A stretch of DNA of 64,000 nucleotides, from positions 22,020,592 to 22,084,591 of the forward strand of contig NC_135554.1 of the NCBI RefSeq assembly GCF_964340395.1, given 5' to 3'. The notes under the pieces are model-generated. The model was not told the origin of the DNA, made no database searches, and was given only the letters and a program-made list of their open reading frames with translations. Made by a program: the position numbers and the translations under genes. The DNA comes from Glandiceps talaboti (Eukaryota; Hemichordata; Enteropneusta; Spengelidae). Shown here in pieces: positions 35,396-48,769 of this stretch. Each line of letters begins with the position of its first letter. Position 1 is the stretch's first letter.

Positions 35396-37300
35396 GTAAC
35401 GTACATATACATATGTTCCATGTACACACACACACACAGACATACATGTACCATACATACACATACACAAGTTTTAAAATTGTCTGTGATGTTCATGTTC
35501 TAATTGACACACAAATACAATCTGTAAAAGTTTTAGCTGTGAAGATAAAGGTACCTACAGGTAATATGTAACTGTTATTAGTTAATTGATACCTGCTGGT
35601 CACTTTATACATCCCATTACAGTGACATCCATACAACACAATAAAAATACCAAACAGGATAACACTAGAATAAACTAATTATATAAACATATTACTCCAT
35701 ACCACCTCATCAACTGACCAGCTTCACATATGACCAATACAGAAATACTAACACAGACATAGTCTATCACAGTATTCAGCGAAATCATATTTTTTTCTCC
35801 CACAAGAGATTAGAGCAAGGCCACTGGTGTAAGATAAATTGATGTTTAACAGACCACTCCTTGCACCAGTCAAAGTACAAAATCTGTTGTTCGTACAATT
35901 TTGTTAAATTCAAAACTAAATCTCAGCATTTTAGAACTACTTTTCCTTTCAGAAAATTGCAACACTTTCACTACAATTATAAAAGTACAGTGCCAAAAAG
36001 ATTCAGGTTAAACCGTAATATAGAATAGATATCTAGAAACAATTAAAAGAAGAGTTTGTTGACATGACTATTGTCCTTATAAATACTGACTAACAATAGT
36101 ATCCTTTGTAATGATATCATCAAATATGTTGCATCATAATTAGCTGGTAGAAAAATATTGTAGCATCACACAAATTTAACATGAAAATAAACAGTTCAAA
36201 CTTTTGCTGTGACTTTGTTCAAGAAAACTCAAACATATTCTCAGTTAAAATCAAGGAAAAAAATCAGGGGTCACCATACAAATTTTTTATATAGAGGTCA
36301 AAATGTTATCAAAATTATATAAATTTTAGAATCCAAAATGGCTGCTGAACACTGTGTTAACTCTATGGAAAATAACAGATTGTCGTATTCCTTGAGAACA
36401 AGATGGGGACCCCAAATTTCTTTTTATTATTTCTAAATGATCAAAATCAAACTTTCATATGGCAAAGTTTGGAGAGATTTTAAAAACTTTGATTTGCAGT
36501 AAAATTTATCCCCAATGTACACTCTATATCGTTCCAATATACTCAATAATCCAAACCTCTGATGGGCGAAAAATAACAAGCTTAAGAACAATATTTCCTA
36601 TTAACAAATAGAAGAAGTCAAGGAATTTACATAAAATATAACCTTTACTGCATGTTTACATCATATAACATTTGTAAGTACATTTGAAATTCAATAAATA
36701 TATTAAATGTAAATTACTCTTTTTTCTTTCATTAATTCTGCCACAAGTATTGTACACACTGACCACAAGCGTCATTATAAAAATATTTCCTAATGTACAA
36801 TGCCATAAATCTCAAACCTGTGGGAGTTAGCAAGTGAAGTTTGCATTCAGCGCCAAATGAAAAGAAAATAGTTTGGTGGTTGGTAGACAGTGTCAGATTA
36901 GTATAATGAGCTGGAGTGTCTTTGTTTCATTTTACAAGTCTCTGTTGTCCTGGTTTTTTTTTATCATTCTTGACATGTCTGTACTTTTTATTATTCCATT
37001 TGTGTCTGCATATTGATTTTATTGTCCTTTTTCACCTCTGCATTTTAAAAAGGAAATATTGTCCTCATAAAGTGTTTATTTTTAAGCTGTGTACACCACT
37101 TGGGTCATCATAGGATGGTAAAATAAACCATTATTGTTACAATTTGTCTATTTTTTAGTATATAATATGTGTGAAATAAACTACCTCGGCACACACTAAA
37201 GGATGAACAAGTGTATGAAAGGAAAGTATAAAACAAATACAAAATACTCTTGTGGAAGAATGCATTTTGAAACGACTTTTACTCAGCTTTGGTGTACATT

Positions 37301-37810
37301 AAGGAATGGTTCCACAATGTCACACAAACTCAATAAACAACACACTTTGTTCCTAAAAGGACAAAATCCCCTCCCCTCCCCCTAAACGAACATTCACAAG
37401 TGCGATATCACATGTTTGTATATATGATGTAAACCATTCGGAAAATTGTAGCAGTCACACCACTACTATCAATGCAATGTAAAAACATGATGGTAAACAT
37501 GAAGTTTCAACCTTATGAACCTGTATACTGAGAATGAGATGATGGTAAACACTTCAAAACACTACTATAAATCAAGCACTGCATCTCACATTAGAAGTAG
37601 ATTTTTATCACCATATCAACATCTCAACATAGTAAATAAGGAAGGTTTTATCACTGAAGGCGTGAAAGTTTTCCAAACTTGGTTAGAAGTGTGAAAATGA
37701 AGTTCAGTAATCACATTGACGCTTGACCCCCCCCCCCCCCCCACTCCCCTTCTATTAAAATGAACAAAGTTAGCTTGTTGAGCTTGTGTGACATTGTGCG
37801 TTTGTCCCCA
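37301..37810. mobile_element. TIR element copy 2 (about 0.5 kb, inverted relative to copy 1)
   Basis: Ends ccacaatgtcacacaaactc and ttgagcttgtgtgacattgt are inverted. The interior matches copy 1 (9267-9672) in reverse: gaagtgtgaaaatgaagttc and tatatgatgtaaacc. It also holds a 16-bp poly(C) tract absent from copy 1. Confidence 0.75.
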
Positions 37811-39085
37811 AAGGAGCATAAAAGAAGCCTTGTCTTTTGACGAGTACTGCTTACTGCATATTGTCAAGTTCATGTAAAAGATAATGGATGTAGCAGGAGT
37901 AGATTTATAGGTATGTGTACTTGTTGTGTTTTACTTTGATAGTAAGGTAGAAGTTACGCCTGCCAGGCCTGGTAAAATATAATTTATTCATTTATATACT
38001 GAGGAAACCCTTTCTATGCCACCAACTGTGGTAACACCAGAATATGATTGTTTAATTAATGCCTTTACAAACATGCATTGACATTTACATTACACTTGAA
38101 AGGCTTTATGTATTTACATTCATGCTAAAAACTTTAAATTCATCTTGCGCCACTAAGTATGTATGCATTATATTTTGTAGTGTACCTGGTGAAAGCTTTG
38201 TTGAGCTATAACTAGTATTAGTGTTTCTTGGTGTAAAATGAAATATACATTTGTGTATGTTCTATTGCCACTCAAAACTGTGATAAAACGTGCATTTGAT
38301 GATTGTAAATTATGTATACATATGTATACACACGTACACTGAAATGTAAATGTGTTATTTTGAAGAGAGGCAGAATCTGAATTTCAAACAGTGCTGCTAT
38401 AATTCATTTGCATTCTTCAAATACAAGATGTGGATATATTTTCAATAACAATGTATTATAATAGCAAATACATCTGTGGGTACAAATTTTACACACGTAA
38501 AATCCATAACAGCTGTTCATAATGTACGGATGCAATGACGATATCTACATGCTGCATAATGTTATCCAAAATTGAGTGTGTGTGAAGAATTGTGTCTGAT
38601 AATGACATACATTTTGTACTTCCCAAACGATACATTTCAACATCATATGATTGCTGTCGGTATAAATGTCTCATGACATATTTGAACATCATACCAGGTG
38701 TAGATAATGTATGAATGCAGTGACTCTACAAGCTGTCTAACATTATACAAAATTTAGTGTTTCTGATGAATTGTGAGCTGATTGCTTCATAAATGTATGT
38801 AATATGATATACATCATGTATAGCATTAGCACTGGTGCATGGTGGGAGCATTTGTACTATAAAAGTGTGTCATTGTTGGCACTCCTGGTAATCGCTGGTG
38901 ACCAAAGTGATGATATGTCCACAATCATTCAGTGTTTTTATCATCTCAAGATGTTGTAACTTATCATCACATATTTCATGTTAAGGTCTTTACAGTTTAT
39001 GTATGCTAATTTTAAATTCTCCTTCTTGCAAATTTATTCTCGCAAGACACAATAATTAGTGTTCAGTTTTTGGAGAGCTTTTGTT

Positions 39086-39182
39086 AGTCTGTAAGGTACG
39101 ATGTGATGGGGCGCCCTCACACATCAGTCAACCTCGTGAGGTGGCCAGCAAGGGCAGAATGACATGACGTATCTTACAGTCT
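39086..39182. mobile_element. short hairpin element of about 97 bp
   Basis: Begins agtctgtaaggtacgatgtg and ends tgacatgacgtatcttacag, followed by tct: imperfect inverted ends of about 28 bp. Confidence 0.5.
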
Positions 39183-39204
39183 AAGCTTGTTTCTGTTTCT
39201 GTTT

Positions 39205-41895
39205 ACTCGGTTTTGAATATGTAAGTGTATGGACAACTGACTAGTAATGGTGAAAAGAGTTCATGTGTTCTGATACTTGTTGTGAATATGTACATGTGTG
39301 GACATCACTAGTAATGGTGAAAAGAGTTCATGTGTTCTGATACTTGTTGTGAATATGTACATGTGTGGACATCACTAGTAATGGTGAAGAGTTAATGTGT
39401 TCTGATACTTGTTGTGAATATGTAAGTGTGTGGACAACACTAGTAATGGTGAAAAGAGTTAATGTGTTCTGATATGTGTTGTGAATATGTACGTGTATGG
39501 ACATCACTAGTAATGGTGAAAAGAGTTCATGTGTTGTGATTGCTGTGAATATATACGTGTGTGGACATCACTAGTAATGGTGAAAATAATGTGTTCTGAT
39601 ACTTGTGAATATGTAAGTGTGTGGACAACACTAGTAATGGTGAAAAGAGTTCATGTGTTGTGATACTTGTTGTGAATATGTACATGTGTGGACATCACTA
39701 GTAATGGTGAAAATAATGTGTTCTGATACTTGTGAATATGTAAGTGTGTGGACATCACTAGTAATGGTGAAAAGAGTTCATGTGTTCTGATACTTGTTGT
39801 GAATATATACGTGTGGACATCACTAGTAATGGTGAAAAGAGTCTATGTGTTCTGATACTTGTTGTGAATATGTACGTGTGTGGACAACACTAGTAATGGT
39901 GAAAAGAGTCTATGTGTTCTGATATGTGTTGTGAATATGTACGTGTATGGACATCACTAGTAATGGTGAAAAGAGTTCATGTGTTGTGATTGCTGTGAAT
40001 ATATACGTGTGTGGACATCACTAGTAATGGTGAAAATAATGTGTTCTGATACTTGTTGTGAATATATACGTGTGTGGACATCACTAGTAATGGTGAAAAT
40101 AATGTGTTCTGATACTTGTTGTGAATATGTAAGTGTGTGGACAACACTAGTAATGGTGAAAAGAGTTAATGTGTTCTGATACTTGTGAATATGTACGTGT
40201 GTGGACATCACTAGTAATGGTGAAAATAATGTGTTCTGATACTTGTGAATATGTAAGTGTGTGGACATCACTAGTAATGGTGAAAATAATGTGTTCTGAT
40301 ACTTGTGAATATGTAAGTGTGTGGACAACACTAGTAATGGTGAAAAGAGTTCATGTGTTGTGATACTTGTTGTGAATATGTACATGTGTGGACATCACTA
40401 GTAATGGTGAAAATAATGTGTTCTGATACTTGTGAATATGTAAGTGTGTGGACAACACTAGTAATGGTGAAAAGAGTTAATGTGTTCTGATACTTGTGAA
40501 TATGTAAGTGTGTGGACATCACTAGTAATGGTGAAAAGAGTTCATGTGTTCTGATACTTGTTGTGAATATATACGTGTGGACATCACTAGTAATGGTGAA
40601 AAGAGTCTATGTGTTCTGATACTTGTTGTGAATATGTACGTGTGTGGACAACACTAGTAATGGTGAAAAGAGTCTATGTGTTCTGATATGTGTTGTGAAT
40701 ATGTACGTGTATGGACATCACTAGTAATGGTGAAAAGAGTTCATGTGTTGTGATTGCTGTGAATATATACGTGTGTGGACATCACTAGTAATGGTGAAAA
40801 TAATGTGTTCTGATACTTGTTGTGAATATATACGTGTGTGGACATCACTAGTAATGGTGAAAATAATGTGTTCTGATACTTGTTGTGAATATGTAAGTGT
40901 GTGGACAACACTAGTAATGGTGAAAAGAGTTAATGTGTTCTGATACTTGTGAATATGTACGTGTGTGGACATCACTAGTAATGGTGAAAATAATGTGTTC
41001 TGATACTTGTGAATATGTAAGTGTGTGGACATCACTAGTAATGGTGAAAATAATGTGTTCTGATACTTGTGAATATGTAAGTGTGTGGACAACACTAGTA
41101 ATGGTGAAAAGAGTTCATGTGTTGTGATACTTGTTGTGAATATGTACATGTGTGGACATCACTAGTAATGGTGAAAATAATGTGTTCTGATACTTGTGAA
41201 TATGTAAGTGTGTGGACAACACTAGTAATGGTGAAAAGAGTTAATGTGTTCTGATACTTGTGAATATGTAAGTGTGTGGACATCACTAGTAATGGTGAAA
41301 AGAGTTCATGTGTTCTGATACTTGTTGTGAATATATACGTGTGTGGATATCACTAGTAATGGTGAAAAGAGTCTATGTGTTCTGATACTTGTTGTGAATA
41401 TGTACGTGTGTGGACAACACTAGTAATGGTGAAAAGAGTCTATGTGTTCTGATATGTGTTGTGAATATGTACGTGTATGGACATCACTAGTAATGGTGAA
41501 AAGAGTTCATGTGTTGTGATTGCTGTGAATATATACGTGTGTGGACATCACTAGTAATGGTGAAAATAATGTGTTCTGATACTTGTGAATATATACGTGT
41601 GTGGACATCACTAGTAATGGTGAAAATAATGTGTTCTGATACTTGTTGTGAATATGTAAGTGTGTGGACAACACTAGTAATGGTGAAAAGAGTTAATGTG
41701 TTCTGATACTTGTGAATATGTACGTGTGTGGACATCACTAGTAATGGTGAAAATAATGTGTTCTGATACTTGTGAATATGTAAGTGTGTGGACATCACTA
41801 GTAATGGTGAAAATAATGTGTTCTGATACTTGTGAATATGTAAGTGTGTGGACAACACTAGTAATGGTGAAAAGAGTTAATGTGTTCAGATACTT
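39205..41895. repeat. 2.7-kb minisatellite with higher-order 764-bp period
   Basis: About 40 units of 57-67 bp, each with gtgtggacatcactagtaat then ggtgaaaa. Units differ by ttgtgttctgata/ttgtgaata and gagttcat/taatg variants. The variant tgctgtgaatatatac recurs at 39541, 39991, 40755 and 41521, so blocks of 764-766 bp repeat almost without change. All frames through it are repeat products. Confidence 0.95.
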
Positions 41896-43025
41896 GCTCT
41901 TTGAATACTTCAGTAGATGCAGAGAGTGTCAGCAAATCTTGATGGTACTAAGACAATATCAAATCCAGACATTAAGAAATACTGGAGCGTTAGACAAGAT
42001 AGAATTCAATGCAACAGAACCAAAGCAGGAATACATAACAGAGTTCTTTCAATAGGCCTTTCCAAAATTTGCCATCATGGCACTATACTTCCTGTCTGTA
42101 TGTACCTTGGGGGTATACATGGTATGTTACTCGGTTAATCAAAGAGCCCTGTTGCTTTCCTTTATGTCTGAATACGAAAAACATCCCATGATGATACAGT
42201 ACTCCTTGGGAAAATAATCAATGAAACACAAGGTGAATTGCATACAAATTGACTCCTTGGAAAACACAATATTTACATTCGCTAGATCACTGTTGATCAG
42301 TAGAGGGCACACTTTAACCCACTGAGAATAATCATGGTGCCTCTTCATGAACTAAGTGCAAATTATTCAATTCAAACGTACAGACTTCAGAACAAAATCA
42401 AAACCTACACACAAACCCATTCTTACCTTCAATAAACATTCATCATAACTTTTCAATCTATAGTAATTTGTCAGAATGCAAAAATCAAATTTGATGACAG
42501 GATTACGTTCAATGTATACAGCCTGTATACAGGCAATTTGCGAGGAAACATGAAACTTTTAAACAATAGAATCATTACCATACATAATGCTGCTAATGTC
42601 TGAAGTCAAGGATCAAATTATACATTTAAAACCCTTTGAACAAAGGCAATGAAATATGGTATCACCACAACAGTGCTTTAGGGAAAGCACTGTGCTAACA
42701 CCGTCCTTGCAACCTAGGCCACCTTGCTTATCAGGTTTCTGCCATGTTTCAAGAGAGTTCTACCATCCTTGATATGAGCTTTATTAATCTTTGAATGATA
42801 ATGTTATATTAATACTTTCACATGAATAGAATTGGCATGGCTGATCCTCAATGTCTATGTTTGTCAGAGTATGTTTGGTATGTAAATCAGTATGCAAATT
42901 AGCCATCTCCATTGCAATCTATGGGGGGGGGGAGAACACTGCACAACTGAATTGTATTGTATGGTTCGTGATGACATTATTTATAAGACAGAAACTAAAG
43001 TTGAAATACCACAAAATACTGAATA

Positions 43026-43051
43026 CTACTACTACTACTACTACTACTACT
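43026..43051. repeat. (CTA)n microsatellite and duplicated flank
   Basis: Eight to nine triplets, followed by two copies of ctaccatcgcacagaccct. Confidence 0.85.
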
Positions 43052-43934
43052 ACCATCGCACAGACCCTACTACCATCGCACAGACCCTGGTGTAGGGTCT
43101 ATGTACCATTGGTACTATGATTTGGTCACAGGTTCTCACATCTGTGCTAGCTTATCATTGATAACAAAATAGAAAACATAGTCATTCTTTTGTTCTTTTT
43201 CTGCAAGACAACTGTTTCCCACACCTAAATTCTAATCCTTGTCAGTATACTGGGCCTATGAAATTAAATTTTCTCTGAGACGTTGAATTTTTTTTTTGAA
43301 ATTTCATTTCAAGTCAAAACACAAGGTACGGAAAATAAGAGACAACCGACCTTATTGACCCAGACAGTGGCACATGCATGTAGCAGTGTTGAAGACAAGA
43401 ACTCTGCTGATCAAACTGTCAAAATACACTAGTGTAGTGAACTTTTGAAAAGGTTATCCTCTGTATGCGCATTCATACTGAATTGTTACTGAATGCCACA
43501 GACGTGCCAGACTGGTGGTACTTACACTGAATATAAATAGACTAGACGCTTTGTGTAAACATGCCAGTAGACACTATTGTGATCTCCTATGCATGTACTA
43601 GTTCAAACAACTTCCTCATCATGCTCATGTGAGATTCACCAGACGTAAATTAACCAAAATATTGTCTCAGTCATGGATGGTGTTTCATATTGTCATTACA
43701 GAAAGTATAAATTTTTTAAATGTACAAAAATTAAACAAATTAATTGATATGAAATTAACTCAAATATCTTATTATTAAATTTATGAGTACTATCTATATA
43801 TATTTCATAATAATATAAATTAAATATTCTAAATCACCTTTCTAGTTCAAATTAATGACGGAATTTCCATTTCTCATGGTAAAAGTGAGAAATGGCAAAA
43901 AATAAAAAACAGTATCAAGTATCTGCTAACATAT

Positions 43935-44008
43935 CAAACTAGGATTAGATTAGGTTAGATTAGATTAAATTAGATTAGAGGTATATTAGATTAGACTAGA
44001 TTATACCA
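43935..44008. repeat. (GATTA)n degenerate pentanucleotide repeat
   Basis: About ten GATTA or GATTAG-like units (agattaggttagattagatt). Confidence 0.8.
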
Positions 44009-45152
44009 TTGACCAAAACAACTGTAACTGCGAATAAGAATCTGGAGTGTGCCTTGGTGTTGTTAAAAATATCAAAACAAGTAACAAGACAGTAAACAGG
44101 TACAAAGCAATATAAATCACGATAACAATATAACAGACATAAAAGTCTTCATAAAAATTAGAAATTCTTGTTTTGTCTTCATAAAGTATGATGCAATAAA
44201 TGATGAATCAACTTGAGTACATGAATAGATTTTTACAAATGTCAGTGGAGCAGGTGTTGGTGTCATGTGAATGCTAGACTAAAAATAGATCACCAGTACA
44301 CGATAATCTCATCATGGGTACCGGTAGTTAATGAATCTCAGACAGCTTGTGAATTGCAGTTGAACATGTTTTGAAGACATAAGACTACAAAGAAGGGTGG
44401 GTGGCTGGTGGGTGGGTGAGTGGGGGTAGAGAAGTTCATATCACACTTTTTCCTATTTGTACAAGTACATGCACCTCATCTATAATACATAATGTCTGTG
44501 TATGTCATACACTGTTTGCACATAGATCAGGTTTTTTTAAAAATATTTACGGTTTTATACTTCAAAGAAAGCAAAATCATAAAATAAGATATTCCCAAAT
44601 AAAATTTCAAATTTTTTACTTCATTGATATCACAGGATAAATTTTACAATAAAAAAGAAGAAAACATTATATTTTTTCTTAAAAACCATGTAAAATTTAG
44701 CGACTATCCGGCCTACTCATCCAGACTAATGGAACATTCTTAAAAGTCTACATCTGATGCCCAACGTCATTATACAGCCAAATCTGCTGTCCATGAATCT
44801 TGACCAATATTGAAATCTCCTTTCACATACTGCTGCCAAAATTAGAGACTTCCTGTTTTGAAAAGCATGAGTGTCTGCTGTTGAAGGCCTAGTCTGAATA
44901 ACAATGACAGCTTGGATGTTTCAATACCATTGTCAGTGGAGGAAGAAGGTCCAAATAAAAGTATTCAAAATGAGTCACTGATTCATTAATTCACTCTGAC
45001 CTTGGCACAGCTTACATGTACAGCATACGTTAAGAATACTGGTTCTATTGCCATAGTAGCTGGAATTTTGTTGAGTAATTAATAATGGAGAAAAAAATGA
45101 CCAGAAATTCATTTCAGATGTATATAAAGGTAATAATGTTTTACAGCTACTC

Positions 45153-45496
45153 CAGTGCTTGAAATTAGCCTTGGGCATATAGACTACCAGAACATTATAT
45201 CTTGACTACCAAATTTATAATGTGGTACATCTGTTAGATGAAACAGTTCACCTGGCAAAATCTGACAACCAAATATTCTTGATATGTATGATATATATGT
45301 ATTCAATGGCTTCAAATTAGCAGTAGTCAAGGACATATATAGCCAACCAAACACTGTATCTTCATTCTTGACTACCAAATTTACAATGTGGTAGAGTCTG
45401 TTAGACCAATGGAAATCAATGGAAAATTGTAGCTCAAACAGTTGACTTGGAGAAATTTGACTACATACTCAGCCCAAAAGTTAAATTCAAGGCCTG
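45153..45496. mobile_element. MITE-like element, copy 2 (CAGTGCTTGAAATTA ends), internally duplicated
   Basis: Begins cagtgcttgaaattag and ends ttaaattcaaggcctg. The interior holds two decayed copies of a segment with gactaccaaatttacaatgt and gtctgttaga. Confidence 0.5.
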
Positions 45497-46768
45497 ATTA
45501 ATTCTATACTGAAACATAACAGTGGGAAAATTTCAGGTGTTAGCTAAATGTTTACAATTCAAATTTCTTAAAATCATAATTACATAAAAAAATCTCTATA
45601 TAATGTAACTGGGATGTACACTAACTCTATCTAGATAGAGTCACTTATAAGTTATACCATGGATGTATTACTCTTAGGGGAGACCTTAATGCATCCATGT
45701 TTATACATGCTTTCAGACGAACTAGAAGCTGAAATGAAGAACTACAAGTTAGATGTCATCAAGCTCAAAAGTCACCCAAAAGCATCAAATTTCATTTGTT
45801 TGTAAGTAGCCTGTTTATCACAAGTCAGATCTCAGATCTCTTAAAAATCTGTCTCCATGAGAACATGACAGCACGGATGTACAGTAGCTCTGAAACTAAT
45901 CTTTGATGTATTTGACAGAGAGATGGCAGTTCAAGAGATTGCAGCTGAGATATTGCATTGACGAATTTCAAGTTACATCTTTTACACGTAAGAGCCGACA
46001 TATGCCAGAAGGCAATAGATAAATTGAATACGGGTGCTCATATCATATTTCAGGAATACTGCTGATGTTAAATAACACTCTATACTCAACCACAATCAGA
46101 TTATATATCATGGCATAAATCGGAAAACTTACTGCTTGCACTGGGATTATATGGAAACCAGGCTCTAGGGTATCCTGGAAAACCTGTCACTTGTGACCGC
46201 TTCCTTTTGTATGCCTGACAGGAACTTTGTTTCAACTAATTGGCTTTCTAAAAATAGTCTTACCATACTCTGACCTCATTTCATAGTAAAAATCCACATT
46301 ATCGTTATTCTAGTCTCCTTTAAATTGCAAACTACATGTTCTTGTGTCTGACTGAGTTTCCGGCATGACTGAGTTTTCTGCCAAAAATTTACTTTCCATA
46401 ACCCATTATCCATTTGAAATGATGTAGATGCGATTAGAAGGCCACGCTAATGGTTTACCATGGCAATTGCCAGACGACTCAAATTCAATGAACTAAACAA
46501 TAATGTAATAATATTGGCTTCAACTGAACATTGGCTTTAAATAGAAGATTGATGATAATGACATAAGGCAAAGGAAATGTTGATAAAATCAAGAATGGAT
46601 CACATAATGATGAGGCTAAAATGATGGGGTCAGGGGTCACACACAAGTTGTCTGCTGCTATCAATATAGATTTGTCGCCTTTACACATGAGCTCAGATTT
46701 CATGAATCATCAAATATGTTGTTTTCATGTAAAACCTTTGGTGATGATGACTCAGTTTCACTGACTCA

Positions 46769-46792
46769 AAACACACACATGCACGCACACAC

Positions 46793-46842
<50 letters not shown>

Positions 46843-46847
46843 GCGCA
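46769..46847. repeat. (CA)n microsatellite
   Basis: CA repeat with a few GC interruptions. Confidence 0.95.
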
Positions 46848-47793
46848 TATGTTAATACAAACACTATAAAACCATTAATAATACTACAGTTTAGTTTCGA
46901 CAAGCCATTCTGCAGTGCCCTTTAAAAATAAAAGTTTAGCTTCGACAAGCTATTCTCAAAGACACTGACAAACTACAACTTTTATTGTGGCATTTTATGG
47001 TTACATTAATTAATGGGTGATAACTACACAGAATGAGAAACAAACTGCTACAGAAATACTGACTACTGATGACTCACAAGGGACAAATTAAACATACAAC
47101 TTTCTTTTAAATTTTTTCAGATTCTGAAATTTGTGATACAACCAGCTAGTTCGAACAATTCCTAAATGATGTACAATGAAAATCATAAACCCTGAAACAA
47201 AATGCCGCCTGTCGTATGGACTCGACGAAAATCTAATTCTATAACTGAATTACAAATTCATTTTAGTCAATTGACTGTCTAAAAAATATCAAAGAAAGTG
47301 CCAACCTTAGGTTTACCAGGCAGGGACATATAAATTTGGCAATGATCTCCAAAGATAATAGTAGCTCACGTAAAGAAAGTGTAACAATATCGGTAAAGAT
47401 GTTTGTCACGCCAGACGATTGATGAAACGCTGTTGTTAAGTTTTTTGTCTAGCCAGTTGATAGAATGAAACAATGTTAATGAGATTTTTGTCAAGCCGAG
47501 CAAAATTTTGTTTCAGCATTTATGATTTTCGTTGTATATCCCTTACAAAGTTCTTGCTTTGTTCTACCATCTATTTGCATAATTCTAATCTTATACACAT
47601 CAACAAGGATACACCAACACGCCTCCCCTCTTGAATCTCCTTCATTGTCTTGGAAGCAATATTTCAAGAATGAGAATACTTTCAACAATTTCAAGCTCTT
47701 CTCAATACATTTCAAAAGCAATTTACCCATTCACCTTCTTTCCCACTCATGTTTCTAGCACATAAAACCAGGGTTTTATAATATGGTGATATC

Positions 47794-47808
47794 GGGGGGG
47801 GGGGGGGG
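47794..47808. repeat. poly(G) tract, 15 bp
   Basis: Uninterrupted G homopolymer. Confidence 0.9.
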
Positions 47809-48769
47809 CATCAAAATATCTAAGTTACATATAATTCCTTTAGTTTGGATGTGGAATGTTTCAACCACTGCATTTCATCTCAATACAATGATTTTAGATT
47901 TATCAAAGCCAAATTTTCGAATTTGGGAAATTTTGGCTTAATTTTTAATTCTGCATACATTTATGAAATGCAAAAGATGGAAAAAATGAAAATGGTGGAA
48001 AAACATCTATCACCTGGAAAAAATATTGGTAACCACCGTTTTCAGTAATATTTTTTTTTCCTTAGCAGTCTCCTGTTTTCATTAGACATAGTAAAACAAT
48101 TTTGAAGGTGAAATATTGTTAATGATGTCCAAAAAAAATATCAAGTTGGAGGATCGATCTAAGCATGAACTTGAGGGTCTATGATCTATAAAGGCAAAAC
48201 TAAAGGAATTCGCTTGTTTATCCTCCATCGATATTTTGACTAAACATAAATATCTGTCGATGTCTGCCTTGCTGACACAAATCTGATAACTCTGATCCAA
48301 TAATGGAATAATTATGAACTAAATTATAACAAATAAATAAGGGTAAGTAGACATTATGCATAGACATTGTCTATATAAATGATGGTGTGTGATATCATAC
48401 CCATGTGTGCATTGTGATGTTACAAAGCCTGACAATTTAGGATTTTCTTTGGGAGGTGGCAGTTTAAAGTTTTTTGTGCCCTTGACCTTCTGTTTGTACA
48501 TGCAACTGACAGCCTTTCATGGCTAGTGAGTAGGTCATTGCAAGGTCAATTAATTAGGCCATTATTCATTCTGACACTGTGTGTATACTTTTCTGTTAAA
48601 AATTTACACCATGTGTAATTTCTAGGAAAAAATGAAAGAAAGAAAGAAGGGAAAAAAGTTTGTTTGCAACTGTCGCCCTTTCCTGTTTTTCATACCTACA
48701 CAGTTTGACATTGTGATAGGGAAACTCTAAGTTAGTGGACGTATTGTGGTATTGTTAAGTTTTATCTAC

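Noticed and set aside
39957-41858. Identical 142-codon frames in tandem
   Set aside because: They follow the minisatellite period on both strands; unit length variation breaks every frame.
47491-47758. Overlapping 78-79-codon frames on both strands
   Set aside because: No recognisable family, start context or splice support; recorded only as unassigned.
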